A stretch of 6,152 nt of DNA from the NCBI GenBank assembly GCA_021838065.1, contig JAKCEJ010000189.1, forward strand, positions 1 through 6,152, given 5' to 3'. The notes beneath the pieces are model-generated. The model was not told the origin of the DNA. It saw nothing but the letters and a program-made list of their open reading frames with translations, and made no database searches. This DNA is from Pseudomonadota bacterium (GTDB lineage: Bacteria; Pseudomonadota; Gammaproteobacteria; Steroidobacterales; Steroidobacteraceae). The stretch's first letter is position 1; the number at the start of each line of letters is the position of its first letter. Positions 1-5,998 of the stretch are shown here, piece after piece. The position numbers and the translations under genes are program-made.

Positions 1-116
1 ACCAGGCAGGCGCCGGTATCGTCGCCGACAGCATCCCGGAGTCCGAGCACGAGGAAGTGCTCGCCAAGAGCGGCGCGATGGCGCGGGCGCTCGAGATGGC
101 CGAGGAGGGTTTCTGA
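1..116 (+). CDS. trpE: Anthranilate synthase component I, 3' end (partial)
   Basis: Only the last 37 codons and the TGA stop (114-116) are in the window; the first complete codon is at 3. The fragment opens with QAGAGIVADSIPESE, the conserved C-terminal signature of chorismate-binding enzymes of the anthranilate synthase family, where the QAGAGIV stretch lines the chorismate/Mg site. It ends in a short helical tail (MARALEMAEEGF). TrpE converts chorismate to anthranilate using ammonia delivered by TrpG, in the cytoplasm. The same signature occurs in the paralogue PabB, but the immediately following trpG and the rest of the trp operon make TrpE the clear choice. The stop overlaps the trpG start by one base (TGATG), so the two subunits are probably translationally coupled, as suits a 1:1 complex. 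Nothing can be said about its start, promoter or feedback site. Confidence 0.95.
   Translation, partial: QAGAGIVADSIPESEHEEVLAKSGAMARALEMAEEGF
102..109 (+). promoter_or_regulatory. Strong ribosome binding site of trpG
   Basis: GAGGAGGG lies six bases before the trpG ATG, inside the last codons of trpE (Glu-Glu-Gly). It is the longest anti-16S match in the window and fixes the trpG start at 116. Its position inside trpE suggests that trpG is initiated by ribosomes terminating on trpE as well as by direct binding. Confidence 0.7.
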
Positions 117-730
117 TGGCGCGGCTGCTGCTCATCGACAACTACGACTCCTTCACCTACAACCTCGTGCAGGCATTCCTCGTGCTCGGCGCGGACGTGC
201 GCGTCTTGCGCAACGACATGATCGGCGTCGCCGAGGCCGAGGCGCTCTCGCCTACGCACCTGTGCATCTCCCCCGGACCGGGCACGCCACGCGATGCGGG
301 CGTCTCGATGGACATGGTCCGCGCGTTCGCCGGACGCATCCCGGTGCTCGGCGTGTGCCTCGGTCATCAGTCGATCGTGGAGGTGTTCGGCGGCAAAGTG
401 GTGCGCGCCGGCCGGCTGATGCACGGCAAGACATCCCGGATCCACCACGACGGCCTCGGGCTGTTCGCGGGGCTGCCCGAGCCCTGCGAAGTGGGACGCT
501 ACCATTCGCTGATCGCCGCCCCCGAGGCGCTGCCGGCCGAGCTCACCGTCAGCGCCCGCACCGCGGAGGGCGAGATCATGGGCGTGCGCCATGGCCACTT
601 GCAGGTCGAGGGCGTGCAGTTTCATCCGGAGAGCATCCTGACGCCGGACGGCGTGCGGCTGCTCGGGAACTTCCTCGCGCAGCACGCCGGTACGCGCGCC
701 GCCGGAGTCGCCGATGTCCGCCGCGCGTGA
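116..730 (+). CDS. trpG: Anthranilate synthase component II (glutamine amidotransferase)
   Basis: This 204-residue class I glutamine amidotransferase releases ammonia from glutamine and passes it to TrpE to form anthranilate. Visible motifs in order are the N-terminal LLIDNYDSFTYNLVQ (4-19), the oxyanion-hole loop SPGPGTP (52-58), the nucleophile elbow GVCLGHQ (79-85, Cys81), MHGK (102-105), and VQFHPES (167-173) with His170 and Glu172. The Cys81-His170-Glu172 triad is therefore intact. Length is slightly above the usual 190-200 residues because of an Ala/Arg-rich tail after the amidotransferase fold; that tail overlaps the start of trpD by 17 bases. The start is fixed by a strong ribosome binding site six bases upstream. 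In many bacteria one such subunit also serves PabB in folate synthesis. The sequence cannot exclude that dual role, but the operon position makes TrpG the primary role. Confidence 0.97.
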   Translation: MARLLLIDNYDSFTYNLVQAFLVLGADVRVLRNDMIGVAEAEALSPTHLCISPGPGTPRDAGVSMDMVRAFAGRIPVLGVCLGHQSIVEVFGGKVVRAGRLMHGKTSRIHHDGLGLFAGLPEPCEVGRYHSLIAAPEALPAELTVSARTAEGEIMGVRHGHLQVEGVQFHPESILTPDGVRLLGNFLAQHAGTRAAGVADVRRA

Positions 731-1745
731 GCTGCTCGAGCGGCTGCTCGAGGGCATCGACCTGACCCAGGCGCAGGCCGAAGAGCTGCTCGGCCTGCTG
801 ACCGACGGGGCGACTCCGCCGGCGCTGATCGGCGCGGTGCTGGCGGCGCTGCGCGCCAAGGGGGCCGTCGCGGACGAGGTGCGGGGATTCGCCGAGGCGA
901 TGCGCCGCCTGGCGCGCCAGCCGGCGCTGCCCGCGGGCATGCGCGCCATCGACATCGTCGGCACCGGCGGGGACCGCTCGGGCAGTCTCAACATCTCCAC
1001 CGGCACCGCGCTGCTCACCGCGGCGTGCGGTCTGCCGGTGATCAAACACGGCAACCGCTCGGTCTCGAGCCGCGCCGGCAGCGCCGATGTGCTCGAGGCG
1101 CTGGGGCTGCCCATGCCGCTCGATGAGCGCGCCTCAGGGGTGTGCCTGGCGGAATGCGGGTTCACCTTCCTGTTCGCGCCGCACTACCACGCGGCCACGC
1201 AGGCGGTGGCCGCCGCACGGCGCGCGCTCGGGGTGCGCACCGTTTTCAACATCCTTGGGCCGCTCACCAATCCCGCCCAACCGCCCCTGGGGCTGATCGG
1301 GGCTTTCAGCCTGCCGGTCGCCGAGCTCATGGCCGACAGCCTCGCGGGCATGCGGATCGAGCGCGCGTTCGTGATCCATGGCGCGGAGGGCTGGGACGAG
1401 CCGACGCCGGTCGGCCCGTTCACGCTGTTTGACGTGCGGCCCGGGCGGGTGAGGCGCGAAGTCCGCCAGCCGGAGGACTACGGGCTGCCGCGCTGCCGGA
1501 CATCAGCGTTAGCGGGCGGCGACGCGCTGCACAATGCCGAAGCGTTGCGCGCGGTGCTCACGGGCGAAGCGCACGGCGCGCACCGGGACTGTCTGCTGCT
1601 CGGCGCCGCCCTGGCGCTGGAGGTCGCGGGACAGGCGAGCAGCCCGCGCGAGGCCCTCGAGCGCGCCGCACAGGCGATCGACGAGGGCGCGGCCGCGCGG
1701 GTGTTGACGGGCCTGCGGCGCGTGGGAGCGGCGTGTGCGCAGTGA
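714..1745 (+). CDS. trpD: Anthranilate phosphoribosyltransferase
   Basis: This 343-residue enzyme is of normal family length. It transfers the phosphoribosyl group of PRPP to anthranilate, the second step of the pathway. The helical N-terminal domain (about 1-70, starting with the typical ELLERLLEGIDLT) is followed by the PRPP glycine loop GTGGD (83-87), NIST (93-96), the KHGNRSVSS loop (111-119) and GSADVLEALG (122-131). Next come FLFAPHYH (152-159), the anthranilate-side arginine region with RTVFNILGPLTNP (175-187), and the metal-binding Asp228-Glu229 pair in GWDEPTP, where many homologues have G-L-D-E. The ATG at 714 is preceded by GGAG (704-707) six bases upstream and overlaps trpG by 17 bases; the gene overlaps trpC by 11. 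Leu266 is encoded by TTA (1509-1511), the only in-frame TTA I found in the window. Confidence 0.97.
   Translation: MSAARELLERLLEGIDLTQAQAEELLGLLTDGATPPALIGAVLAALRAKGAVADEVRGFAEAMRRLARQPALPAGMRAIDIVGTGGDRSGSLNISTGTALLTAACGLPVIKHGNRSVSSRAGSADVLEALGLPMPLDERASGVCLAECGFTFLFAPHYHAATQAVAAARRALGVRTVFNILGPLTNPAQPPLGLIGAFSLPVAELMADSLAGMRIERAFVIHGAEGWDEPTPVGPFTLFDVRPGRVRREVRQPEDYGLPRCRTSALAGGDALHNAEALRAVLTGEAHGAHRDCLLLGAALALEVAGQASSPREALERAAQAIDEGAAARVLTGLRRVGAACAQ
1724..1728 (+). promoter_or_regulatory. Ribosome binding site supporting the trpC GTG start
   Basis: GGGAG lies six bases before the GTG at 1735, within the 3' end of trpD. The next in-frame start, ATG at 1759, is preceded by a pyrimidine-containing stretch without a purine-rich site. 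Together with the family-like N-terminal peptide S-D-F-L encoded after the GTG, this favours GTG 1735 as the trpC start. Confidence 0.6.
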
Positions 1746-2628
1746 TTTCCTGACACAGATGGCCGCCTCGAGCCGCGCGCGCGCCGCAGCCGCGCGTGCC
1801 GCATGCCCCGAGCCCCGCATGCTGCAACTCGCTCGTGAGCAGACGCCCGCGCCCGCGTTGCGGCTCGTGCGCGGGGACTTCGGGCTGATCGCCGAGCTGA
1901 AGCTGCGCTCGCCGGCCGCCGGCCCGCTGGGTGAACCCGGCAGCGACGTCGAGGGGCGGGTGCGCACCTACGGCGCCGCCGGCGCCGCGGCCGTCTCGGT
2001 GCTGACCGAACCGGAGCGCTTCGACGGGGACCTGGAGCATCTGCGCCGCGCCGCCGCCGCGCTCGCGCCGCTCGGCGTGCCGGCGATACGCAAGGACTTC
2101 CTGGTCGATCCGTATCAGCTCGCCGAGGCCCGCGCGGCGGGCGCCGGCGGCGTGCTGCTGATCGTGCGTATGCTGGAGCAGGATGCGCTGGAGGCGATGA
2201 TCGGGAGGGCCCGCGAGCTCGGCCTGTTCGCCCTGCTCGAGACCTTCGATGAGCGCGACATCGAGCGGCTGCACGCACTGACCGCGCGAGTGGGCGCGGA
2301 GGGGCTCCTCGCGGGTGTCAATTGCCGCGATCTCGCCACGCTGGAGGTGGTGCCGAGCCGCCTCGAGGCACTCGGGCCGCTGCTGCCTCGCGCGCTGGCG
2401 CGCGTCGCCGAAAGCGGCGTCACGACACCGGAGGATGCGCGGCGCATGGGCCAGGCCGGCTACGATCTGGCACTGGTCGGCAGCGCGCTGATGCGCGCCG
2501 CGGACCCGGCCGCGCTGGCTGCGGCGATGACAGCGGCGGGACGGGCCGCGAAGCGCGGCGCACCCGGACCGGCAGGCCGGGCCGCGGCGCTCACCGCCCG
2601 GGACGGCGCAGAGCGCGGCCCGACATGA
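1735..2628 (+). CDS. trpC: Indole-3-glycerol phosphate synthase
   Basis: This 297-residue TIM-barrel enzyme decarboxylates and cyclises carboxyphenylamino-deoxyribulose phosphate to indole-3-glycerol phosphate. It is not fused to TrpF. Catalytic residues known from the family can be placed: Glu54 and Lys56 in IAELKLRSP (52-60), Lys120 in IRKDFLVDPYQ (118-128), Glu169 in LLETFDE, Asn196 in GVNCRDL (194-200), and Glu226-Ser227 in AESGVTTPED (225-234). The C-terminal phosphate-binding turn is LVGSALM (247-253). Two features are odd. The common SPSKG phosphate-site motif reads SPAAG (59-63). After the barrel there is a tail of about 30 residues rich in Ala, Gly, Arg and Pro. Translation starts at GTG 1735, overlapping trpD by 11 bases; an alternative start is ATG 1759 (Met9). 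The stop overlaps the trpF start as ATGA. Confidence 0.95.
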   Translation: MRSDFLTQMAASSRARAAAARAACPEPRMLQLAREQTPAPALRLVRGDFGLIAELKLRSPAAGPLGEPGSDVEGRVRTYGAAGAAAVSVLTEPERFDGDLEHLRRAAAALAPLGVPAIRKDFLVDPYQLAEARAAGAGGVLLIVRMLEQDALEAMIGRARELGLFALLETFDERDIERLHALTARVGAEGLLAGVNCRDLATLEVVPSRLEALGPLLPRALARVAESGVTTPEDARRMGQAGYDLALVGSALMRAADPAALAAAMTAAGRAAKRGAPGPAGRAAALTARDGAERGPT

Positions 2629-3245
2629 TTCCTGAGCGCGCCTCGCTGTGGATCAAGATCTGCGGCATGACCACGCCGGAGGCGGTGGAGGCCGCGCTCG
2701 CCGCCGGCGCCGATGCCATCGGCTTCGTGTTTGCCGAGTCGCCGCGCCGGGTGACGGTGGCGCTGGCCCGCCGGCTCGCCGGGCCGGCGCGCGGCAAGGC
2801 GCGCTGCGTGGCGGTGACGCGCCACCCCGGGCAGCATGAGGTGGATGAGATCGTGGCCGTGTTCCGCCCCGACCTGCTGCAAAGCGACGCGGGCGACTTC
2901 GAGCGGCTGCGCCTGCCCGAGACGCTCGAGCGGCTGCCGGTCCTGCGAGGCTTGAGCGCGGGGGATACTCTGCCGCAGCGGCTGCTGTTCGAAGGGGCGG
3001 CGAGCGGCACCGGCCGCACCTGCGATTGGGACAGCGCCGCGCAGGTGGCGCGCCGCGCGCAGCTGGTGCTCGCCGGCGGCCTCGACCCGCGCAACGTCGC
3101 CGCCGCGATCGCGGCGGTCCGGCCGTTCGGCGTCGATGTCTCGAGCGGCGTCGAGGCGAGTCCCGGCGTGAAGGACCCGAGTGAGATCAACCGATTCGTG
3201 AGCGCGGCGCGCGCGGCGCGCGCCGCTTTGCAGGAGCCGACATGA
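2625..3245 (+). CDS. trpF: Phosphoribosylanthranilate isomerase
   Basis: This 206-residue single-domain TIM-barrel enzyme, of normal length, carries out the Amadori rearrangement of phosphoribosylanthranilate, the step before TrpC. Recognisable features are WIKICGMT (9-16) with the catalytic base Cys13, GFVFAESPRRV (33-43) with the substrate-binding Arg42, LAGGLDPRNV (149-158), and the phosphate-binding DVSSGVEASPGVKD (171-184). It departs from the usual family pattern in the middle of the protein. The common QLHG motif reads QSDAGDF (86-92). The segment normally containing the catalytic Asp before GGTG reads LLFEGAASGTGRTCDW (120-135), so Glu123 appears to take that place. The ATG at 2625 overlaps the trpC stop as ATGA with no clear ribosome binding site, so it probably relies on coupling. 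The frame is open far upstream inside trpC, but nothing before 2625 resembles the family. Identity is secure; full activity is inferred. Confidence 0.94.
   Translation: MIPERASLWIKICGMTTPEAVEAALAAGADAIGFVFAESPRRVTVALARRLAGPARGKARCVAVTRHPGQHEVDEIVAVFRPDLLQSDAGDFERLRLPETLERLPVLRGLSAGDTLPQRLLFEGAASGTGRTCDWDSAAQVARRAQLVLAGGLDPRNVAAAIAAVRPFGVDVSSGVEASPGVKDPSEINRFVSAARAARAALQEPT
3204..3226 (+). promoter_or_regulatory. GC-only hairpin before trpB (possible RNA structure)
   Basis: GCGGCGCGC (3204-3212) is perfectly complementary to GCGCGCCGC (3218-3226), giving a 9-bp all-GC stem with a five-base loop GCGGC. It lies at the end of trpF, five bases before the trpB ribosome binding site, and is followed by only three T residues, so it is not a convincing intrinsic terminator. 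It encodes an Ala/Ala/Arg repeat at the TrpF C-terminus, so it may be a by-product of that codon choice. A role in mRNA stability or in pacing trpF-trpB coupling is inference. Confidence 0.3.
3232..3236 (+). promoter_or_regulatory. Ribosome binding site of trpB
   Basis: AGGAG sits five bases before the trpB ATG (3242), within the last codons of trpF, and supports that start. It lies just downstream of a stable predicted hairpin, so it remains single-stranded if the hairpin forms. Confidence 0.65.
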
Positions 3246-4471
3246 GTGTGAATGCAACCGATGTCCTGGCGGACCTCACCGCCGGACGACTGCCCGATGC
3301 GCACGGCCGGTTCGGTCCGTTCGGCGGGCGATATGTGCCCGAGACGCTGATTCCGGCGCTTGAGCGTCTCGATGCCGGGGTGCGCGAGCATCTGCACGCC
3401 GCACCCTTCCAGCGGGAATTCGCCGGCGAGCTCGCGAGCTGGGTGGGGCGCCCCACGGCGCTCACCTTCGCGCGGCGCCTCTCGGCCGAATGGGGCGCGC
3501 GCATCTGGCTGAAGCGCGAGGATCTGGCGCACACCGGCGCGCACAAGATCAACAATGCCATCGGCCAGGCGCTGCTCGCCCGGCGCCTCGGCGCGCGGCG
3601 CATCGTCGCCGAGACCGGCGCGGGGCAGCACGGGGTGGCGAGCGCCGCGGCATGCGCGCGGCTCGGGCTGCCCTGCACGGTGTACATGGGCTCCATCGAC
3701 ATGGAGCGCCAGGCCCCGAACGTCGGGCGGATGCGCCTGCTCGGCGCGACGGTCGTAGCGGTGACGAGCGGCGACCGCACGCTGCGCGCGGCCATCGACG
3801 AAGCGCTGCGCGATTGGGTGTCCGATCCGATGGGCACCTACTACCTGCTCGGCTCGGCGGTCGGACCGCACCCGTATCCGTACCTGGTCCGCGAGCTGCA
3901 GGCGGTGATCGGCCGGGAGGCCCGCGCGCAGTTTGAACAGGCCGAAGGACGGCTGCCGGATGCGGTGATGGCCTGCGTCGGCGGCGGCTCGAATGCGATC
4001 GGGATGTTTCATGCGTTCGTGCCCGATGCCGGCGTCGAGATCATCGGCGTGGAGGCCGGCGGACGCGGGGTCGCCCTCGGCGGCAATGCGGCGACGCTGT
4101 CCTTCGGACGGCCCGGCGTCCTGCACGGCAGCTACTCCATGTTGCTGCAGGACGCGGACGGTCAGATCCAGGAAACCCACTCGGTGTCGGCCGGTCTCGA
4201 CTACCCCGGCGTCGGCCCCGAGCACGCGCTGCTGGCGCGCATCGGGCGGGTGCGCTACGAGAGCGCAAGCGACGAGGAGGCGCTCGAGGGGGTGAGCGCG
4301 CTGTGCCGATTCGAAGGCATTCTGCCGGCCCTGGAGAGCGCGCACGCGCTCGCGGGCGCCCGGCGCTGGGCCCGCGCCCATCCCGGCGGCACCCTCGTGG
4401 TGTGCCTGTCCGGGCGCGGGGACAAGGACATGCCGACCCTGCAGAAGACCCTGCTCGCGGAGTCCGCATGA
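3242..4471 (+). CDS. trpB: Tryptophan synthase beta chain
   Basis: This 409-residue PLP-dependent subunit condenses indole with L-serine to form tryptophan, in an alpha2-beta2 complex with TrpA. Numbering runs 15 residues ahead of the Salmonella enzyme through most of the chain, because of a longer N-terminus before GRFGPFGGRYVPETL. Visible residues are the PLP Schiff-base Lys102 in HTGAHKINNA (98-107), catalytic Glu124 in ETGAGQHG, the PLP-phosphate loop GGGSNA (247-252), Asp320 in AGLDYPGVGPEH, and Ser390 in LSGRGDKD, which contacts the pyridine nitrogen. This is the standard TrpB1 type, with all key residues present. The start has a good ribosome binding site five bases upstream and overlaps the trpF stop (ATGA). 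The stop overlaps the trpA start in the same way, which suits equimolar synthesis of the two subunits. Confidence 0.98.
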   Translation: MSVNATDVLADLTAGRLPDAHGRFGPFGGRYVPETLIPALERLDAGVREHLHAAPFQREFAGELASWVGRPTALTFARRLSAEWGARIWLKREDLAHTGAHKINNAIGQALLARRLGARRIVAETGAGQHGVASAAACARLGLPCTVYMGSIDMERQAPNVGRMRLLGATVVAVTSGDRTLRAAIDEALRDWVSDPMGTYYLLGSAVGPHPYPYLVRELQAVIGREARAQFEQAEGRLPDAVMACVGGGSNAIGMFHAFVPDAGVEIIGVEAGGRGVALGGNAATLSFGRPGVLHGSYSMLLQDADGQIQETHSVSAGLDYPGVGPEHALLARIGRVRYESASDEEALEGVSALCRFEGILPALESAHALAGARRWARAHPGGTLVVCLSGRGDKDMPTLQKTLLAESA

Positions 4472-5250
4472 ACGCGCACGAACGCATCGGCGCCGCCATT
4501 GCCGCGGCCAACGCGCGCGGCGAGCCCGCGCTCGTGGGCTACCTTACCGCCGGCTTTCCGCGTCGCGAGCGCTTCGAGGCCGATCTGCGGCGCATTGCCG
4601 CGGCGGCTGACGTGATCGAGATCGGCGTGCCGTTCACGGACCCGATGGCCGACGGGGTGACCGTTCAGCGCTCGAGCCGCATCGCCCTCGAGCAGGGCGT
4701 GAGCCTGCGCTGGATCCTGCAGACGCTCGAGGCAATGAGTCCGCCGGTGACGACCCCGCTGCTGCTGATGAGCTATCTCAACCCACTGCTGGCGTTCGGA
4801 CTGGAGCCCCTGGCCTGCGCGGCCGAGCGCGCCGCAGTGGCCGGACTGATCGTGCCGGATCTGCCGTTCGATGAGGGCGATGCGCTGCACCAGGCGCTCT
4901 CGGCGCGCGGGCTCGCCCTGGTGCAGATGGTGACTCCGGTGACCCCCGAGGAGCGCCTGAAGCGCATCTGCGAGCGCAGCCGGGGCTTTATCTATGCAGT
5001 CACCGCGACCGGTACCACGGGGCGCAACCTCAGCGTACCGGCGGAGGTGACCGACTACCTCGATCGTGTGCGCCGCCATGCGCCGGTGCCGGTGTGCGCC
5101 GGTTTCGGCATCCGCGGCCGCGAGCAGCTCGAGCGCCTGCGCGGACACGTCGATGGCGTCGTCATCGGCTCGGCGCTGGTGGAAGTGCTCGAGCAGGGGG
5201 GCGATCCGGCGGAGTGGCTGCGCACGCTGCGCGGCCGCGCCGGTGTCTAG
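4468..5250 (+). CDS. trpA: Tryptophan synthase alpha chain
   Basis: This 260-residue TIM-barrel subunit, of normal length, cleaves indole-3-glycerol phosphate to indole and glyceraldehyde-3-phosphate and channels the indole to TrpB. Catalytic Glu51 (in IEIGVPF) and Asp62 (in DPMADG) correspond to Glu49 and Asp60 of the Salmonella enzyme. Tyr176 lies in FIYAVTATGTTG (174-185), the mobile loop 6. GFGI and VIGSALVE (Gly234-Ser235) form the phosphate site. The core signature is the variant PFTDPMADGVTVQRSS instead of the common PFSDPLADGP form; the change leaves catalytic positions intact. The ATG at 4468 overlaps the trpB stop (ATGA) and follows GGAG (4459-4462) at five bases. It is the last trp gene of the operon; a TAG stop and a 45-base gap follow. 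Confidence 0.97.
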   Translation: MNAHERIGAAIAAANARGEPALVGYLTAGFPRRERFEADLRRIAAAADVIEIGVPFTDPMADGVTVQRSSRIALEQGVSLRWILQTLEAMSPPVTTPLLLMSYLNPLLAFGLEPLACAAERAAVAGLIVPDLPFDEGDALHQALSARGLALVQMVTPVTPEERLKRICERSRGFIYAVTATGTTGRNLSVPAEVTDYLDRVRRHAPVPVCAGFGIRGREQLERLRGHVDGVVIGSALVEVLEQGGDPAEWLRTLRGRAGV

Positions 5251-5295
5251 GCGGCGCTGCGCAGGCGGCATGCCCAGTGGTAATGTGGGCGAGCC

Positions 5296-5997
5296 ATGGC
5301 CACGCTCACCATCGCCCGACGCTTTCGCGGCCCGGCGCAATCCGCCAACGGCGGGTACTTCGCCGGGTGCGTCGCCGCGCACGTCGCGCAGACGGTCACT
5401 GTGCGGCTGCTCCGTCCCCCGCCGCTCGATGCGCCCCTCGAGGTGCAGACTCTGCCGGACGGGACGATCGCCATCACCCATGCGAATGAGCAAATCGGCT
5501 CGGCCAGGCCTGCACACCTGACACTCAGCGCTCCCCGAGCGCCGGCGTACTTCGAGGCCGTCGAGGCCTCGAGGCGCTATGCGGGATTCAAGCATCACCG
5601 GTTTCCGACGTGTTTCGTATGCGGCACGGAGCGGCCGCGGGGCGATGGGCTGCGCATCTTCGCCGGACCCCTGCCCGAGCGCGCGCTGGTGGCGGCGCCC
5701 TGGGTGCCGGATGCCTCGCTCGAGCAGGGCGACGGCAAGGTGCGCCCCGAGTTCATGTCGGCCGCGCTCGACTGCCCGGGCTACTACGCCGTCAGCCCGG
5801 AGGATCGCATGATGCTGCTCGGGGAATTCACGGCCCACGTCAATCGTCGGGTGCACGTCGGGGAACGCTGCACGGTGATCGGCTGGGCCCTGGAATCCGA
5901 GGGCCGCAAGCACGGCGCCGGCACCGCCGTATTCGGCGAGGACGGCGAGCTCTGCGGCAGCGCCCGCGCGCTCTGGATCGAGCCCAAGGGCGAGTGA
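5296..5997 (+). CDS. Hotdog-fold, thioesterase-like protein (double hotdog)
   Basis: This 233-residue protein appears to hold two hotdog domains. The N-terminal half has GPAQSANGGYFAG (12-24) and the strand LLRPPPLDAPLEV (38-50). The C-terminal half has RPEFMSAALDCPG (150-162), LGEFTAHVNRRVHVGE (175-190) and a GRKHGAGTAVF strand (203-213). Between them lies a FPTCFVCGTERPRGDGLRIF segment (103-122) with Cys106 and Cys109, a pattern I associate with uncharacterised PaaI/4HBT-like proteins of actinobacteria and proteobacteria. Asp159 in the ALDCPG stretch is a candidate catalytic residue of acyl-CoA hydrolysis, by analogy only. No signal peptide or membrane segment is seen, so it is probably cytoplasmic. 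An in-frame TAA at 5281-5283 makes ATG 5296 the first possible start; the ribosome binding site is weak (GGGCGAG). It may be co-transcribed with trpA, but no link to tryptophan synthesis is evident. The substrate is unknown. Confidence 0.72.
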   Translation: MATLTIARRFRGPAQSANGGYFAGCVAAHVAQTVTVRLLRPPPLDAPLEVQTLPDGTIAITHANEQIGSARPAHLTLSAPRAPAYFEAVEASRRYAGFKHHRFPTCFVCGTERPRGDGLRIFAGPLPERALVAAPWVPDASLEQGDGKVRPEFMSAALDCPGYYAVSPEDRMMLLGEFTAHVNRRVHVGERCTVIGWALESEGRKHGAGTAVFGEDGELCGSARALWIEPKGE

Positions 5998-5998
5998 A

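Noticed and set aside
2322..2624. An upstream extension of the trpF reading frame inside trpC.
   Set aside because: The translation is Arg/Gly-rich and does not resemble TrpF. The family N-terminus begins right after the ATG at 2625, which overlaps the trpC stop as ATGA.
2591..4381. A 596-codon open frame on the minus strand across trpF and trpB.
   Set aside because: It is a shadow of two genes with intact catalytic motifs, and its composition is typical of antisense reading of high-GC DNA.
5258..5286. A possible promoter in the trpA-hotdog gap: TAATGT at 5281 preceded by TGG, with TGCGCA about 17 bases upstream.
   Set aside because: Each hexamer matches only about three of six consensus positions, and the AT-rich look is relative to a very GC-rich background.
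5221..5295. A possible terminator after trpA, with small palindromes such as GCGCGGCCGCGC and CTGCGCAG.
   Set aside because: The palindromes are short, do not form one good stem-loop, and no run of T follows.
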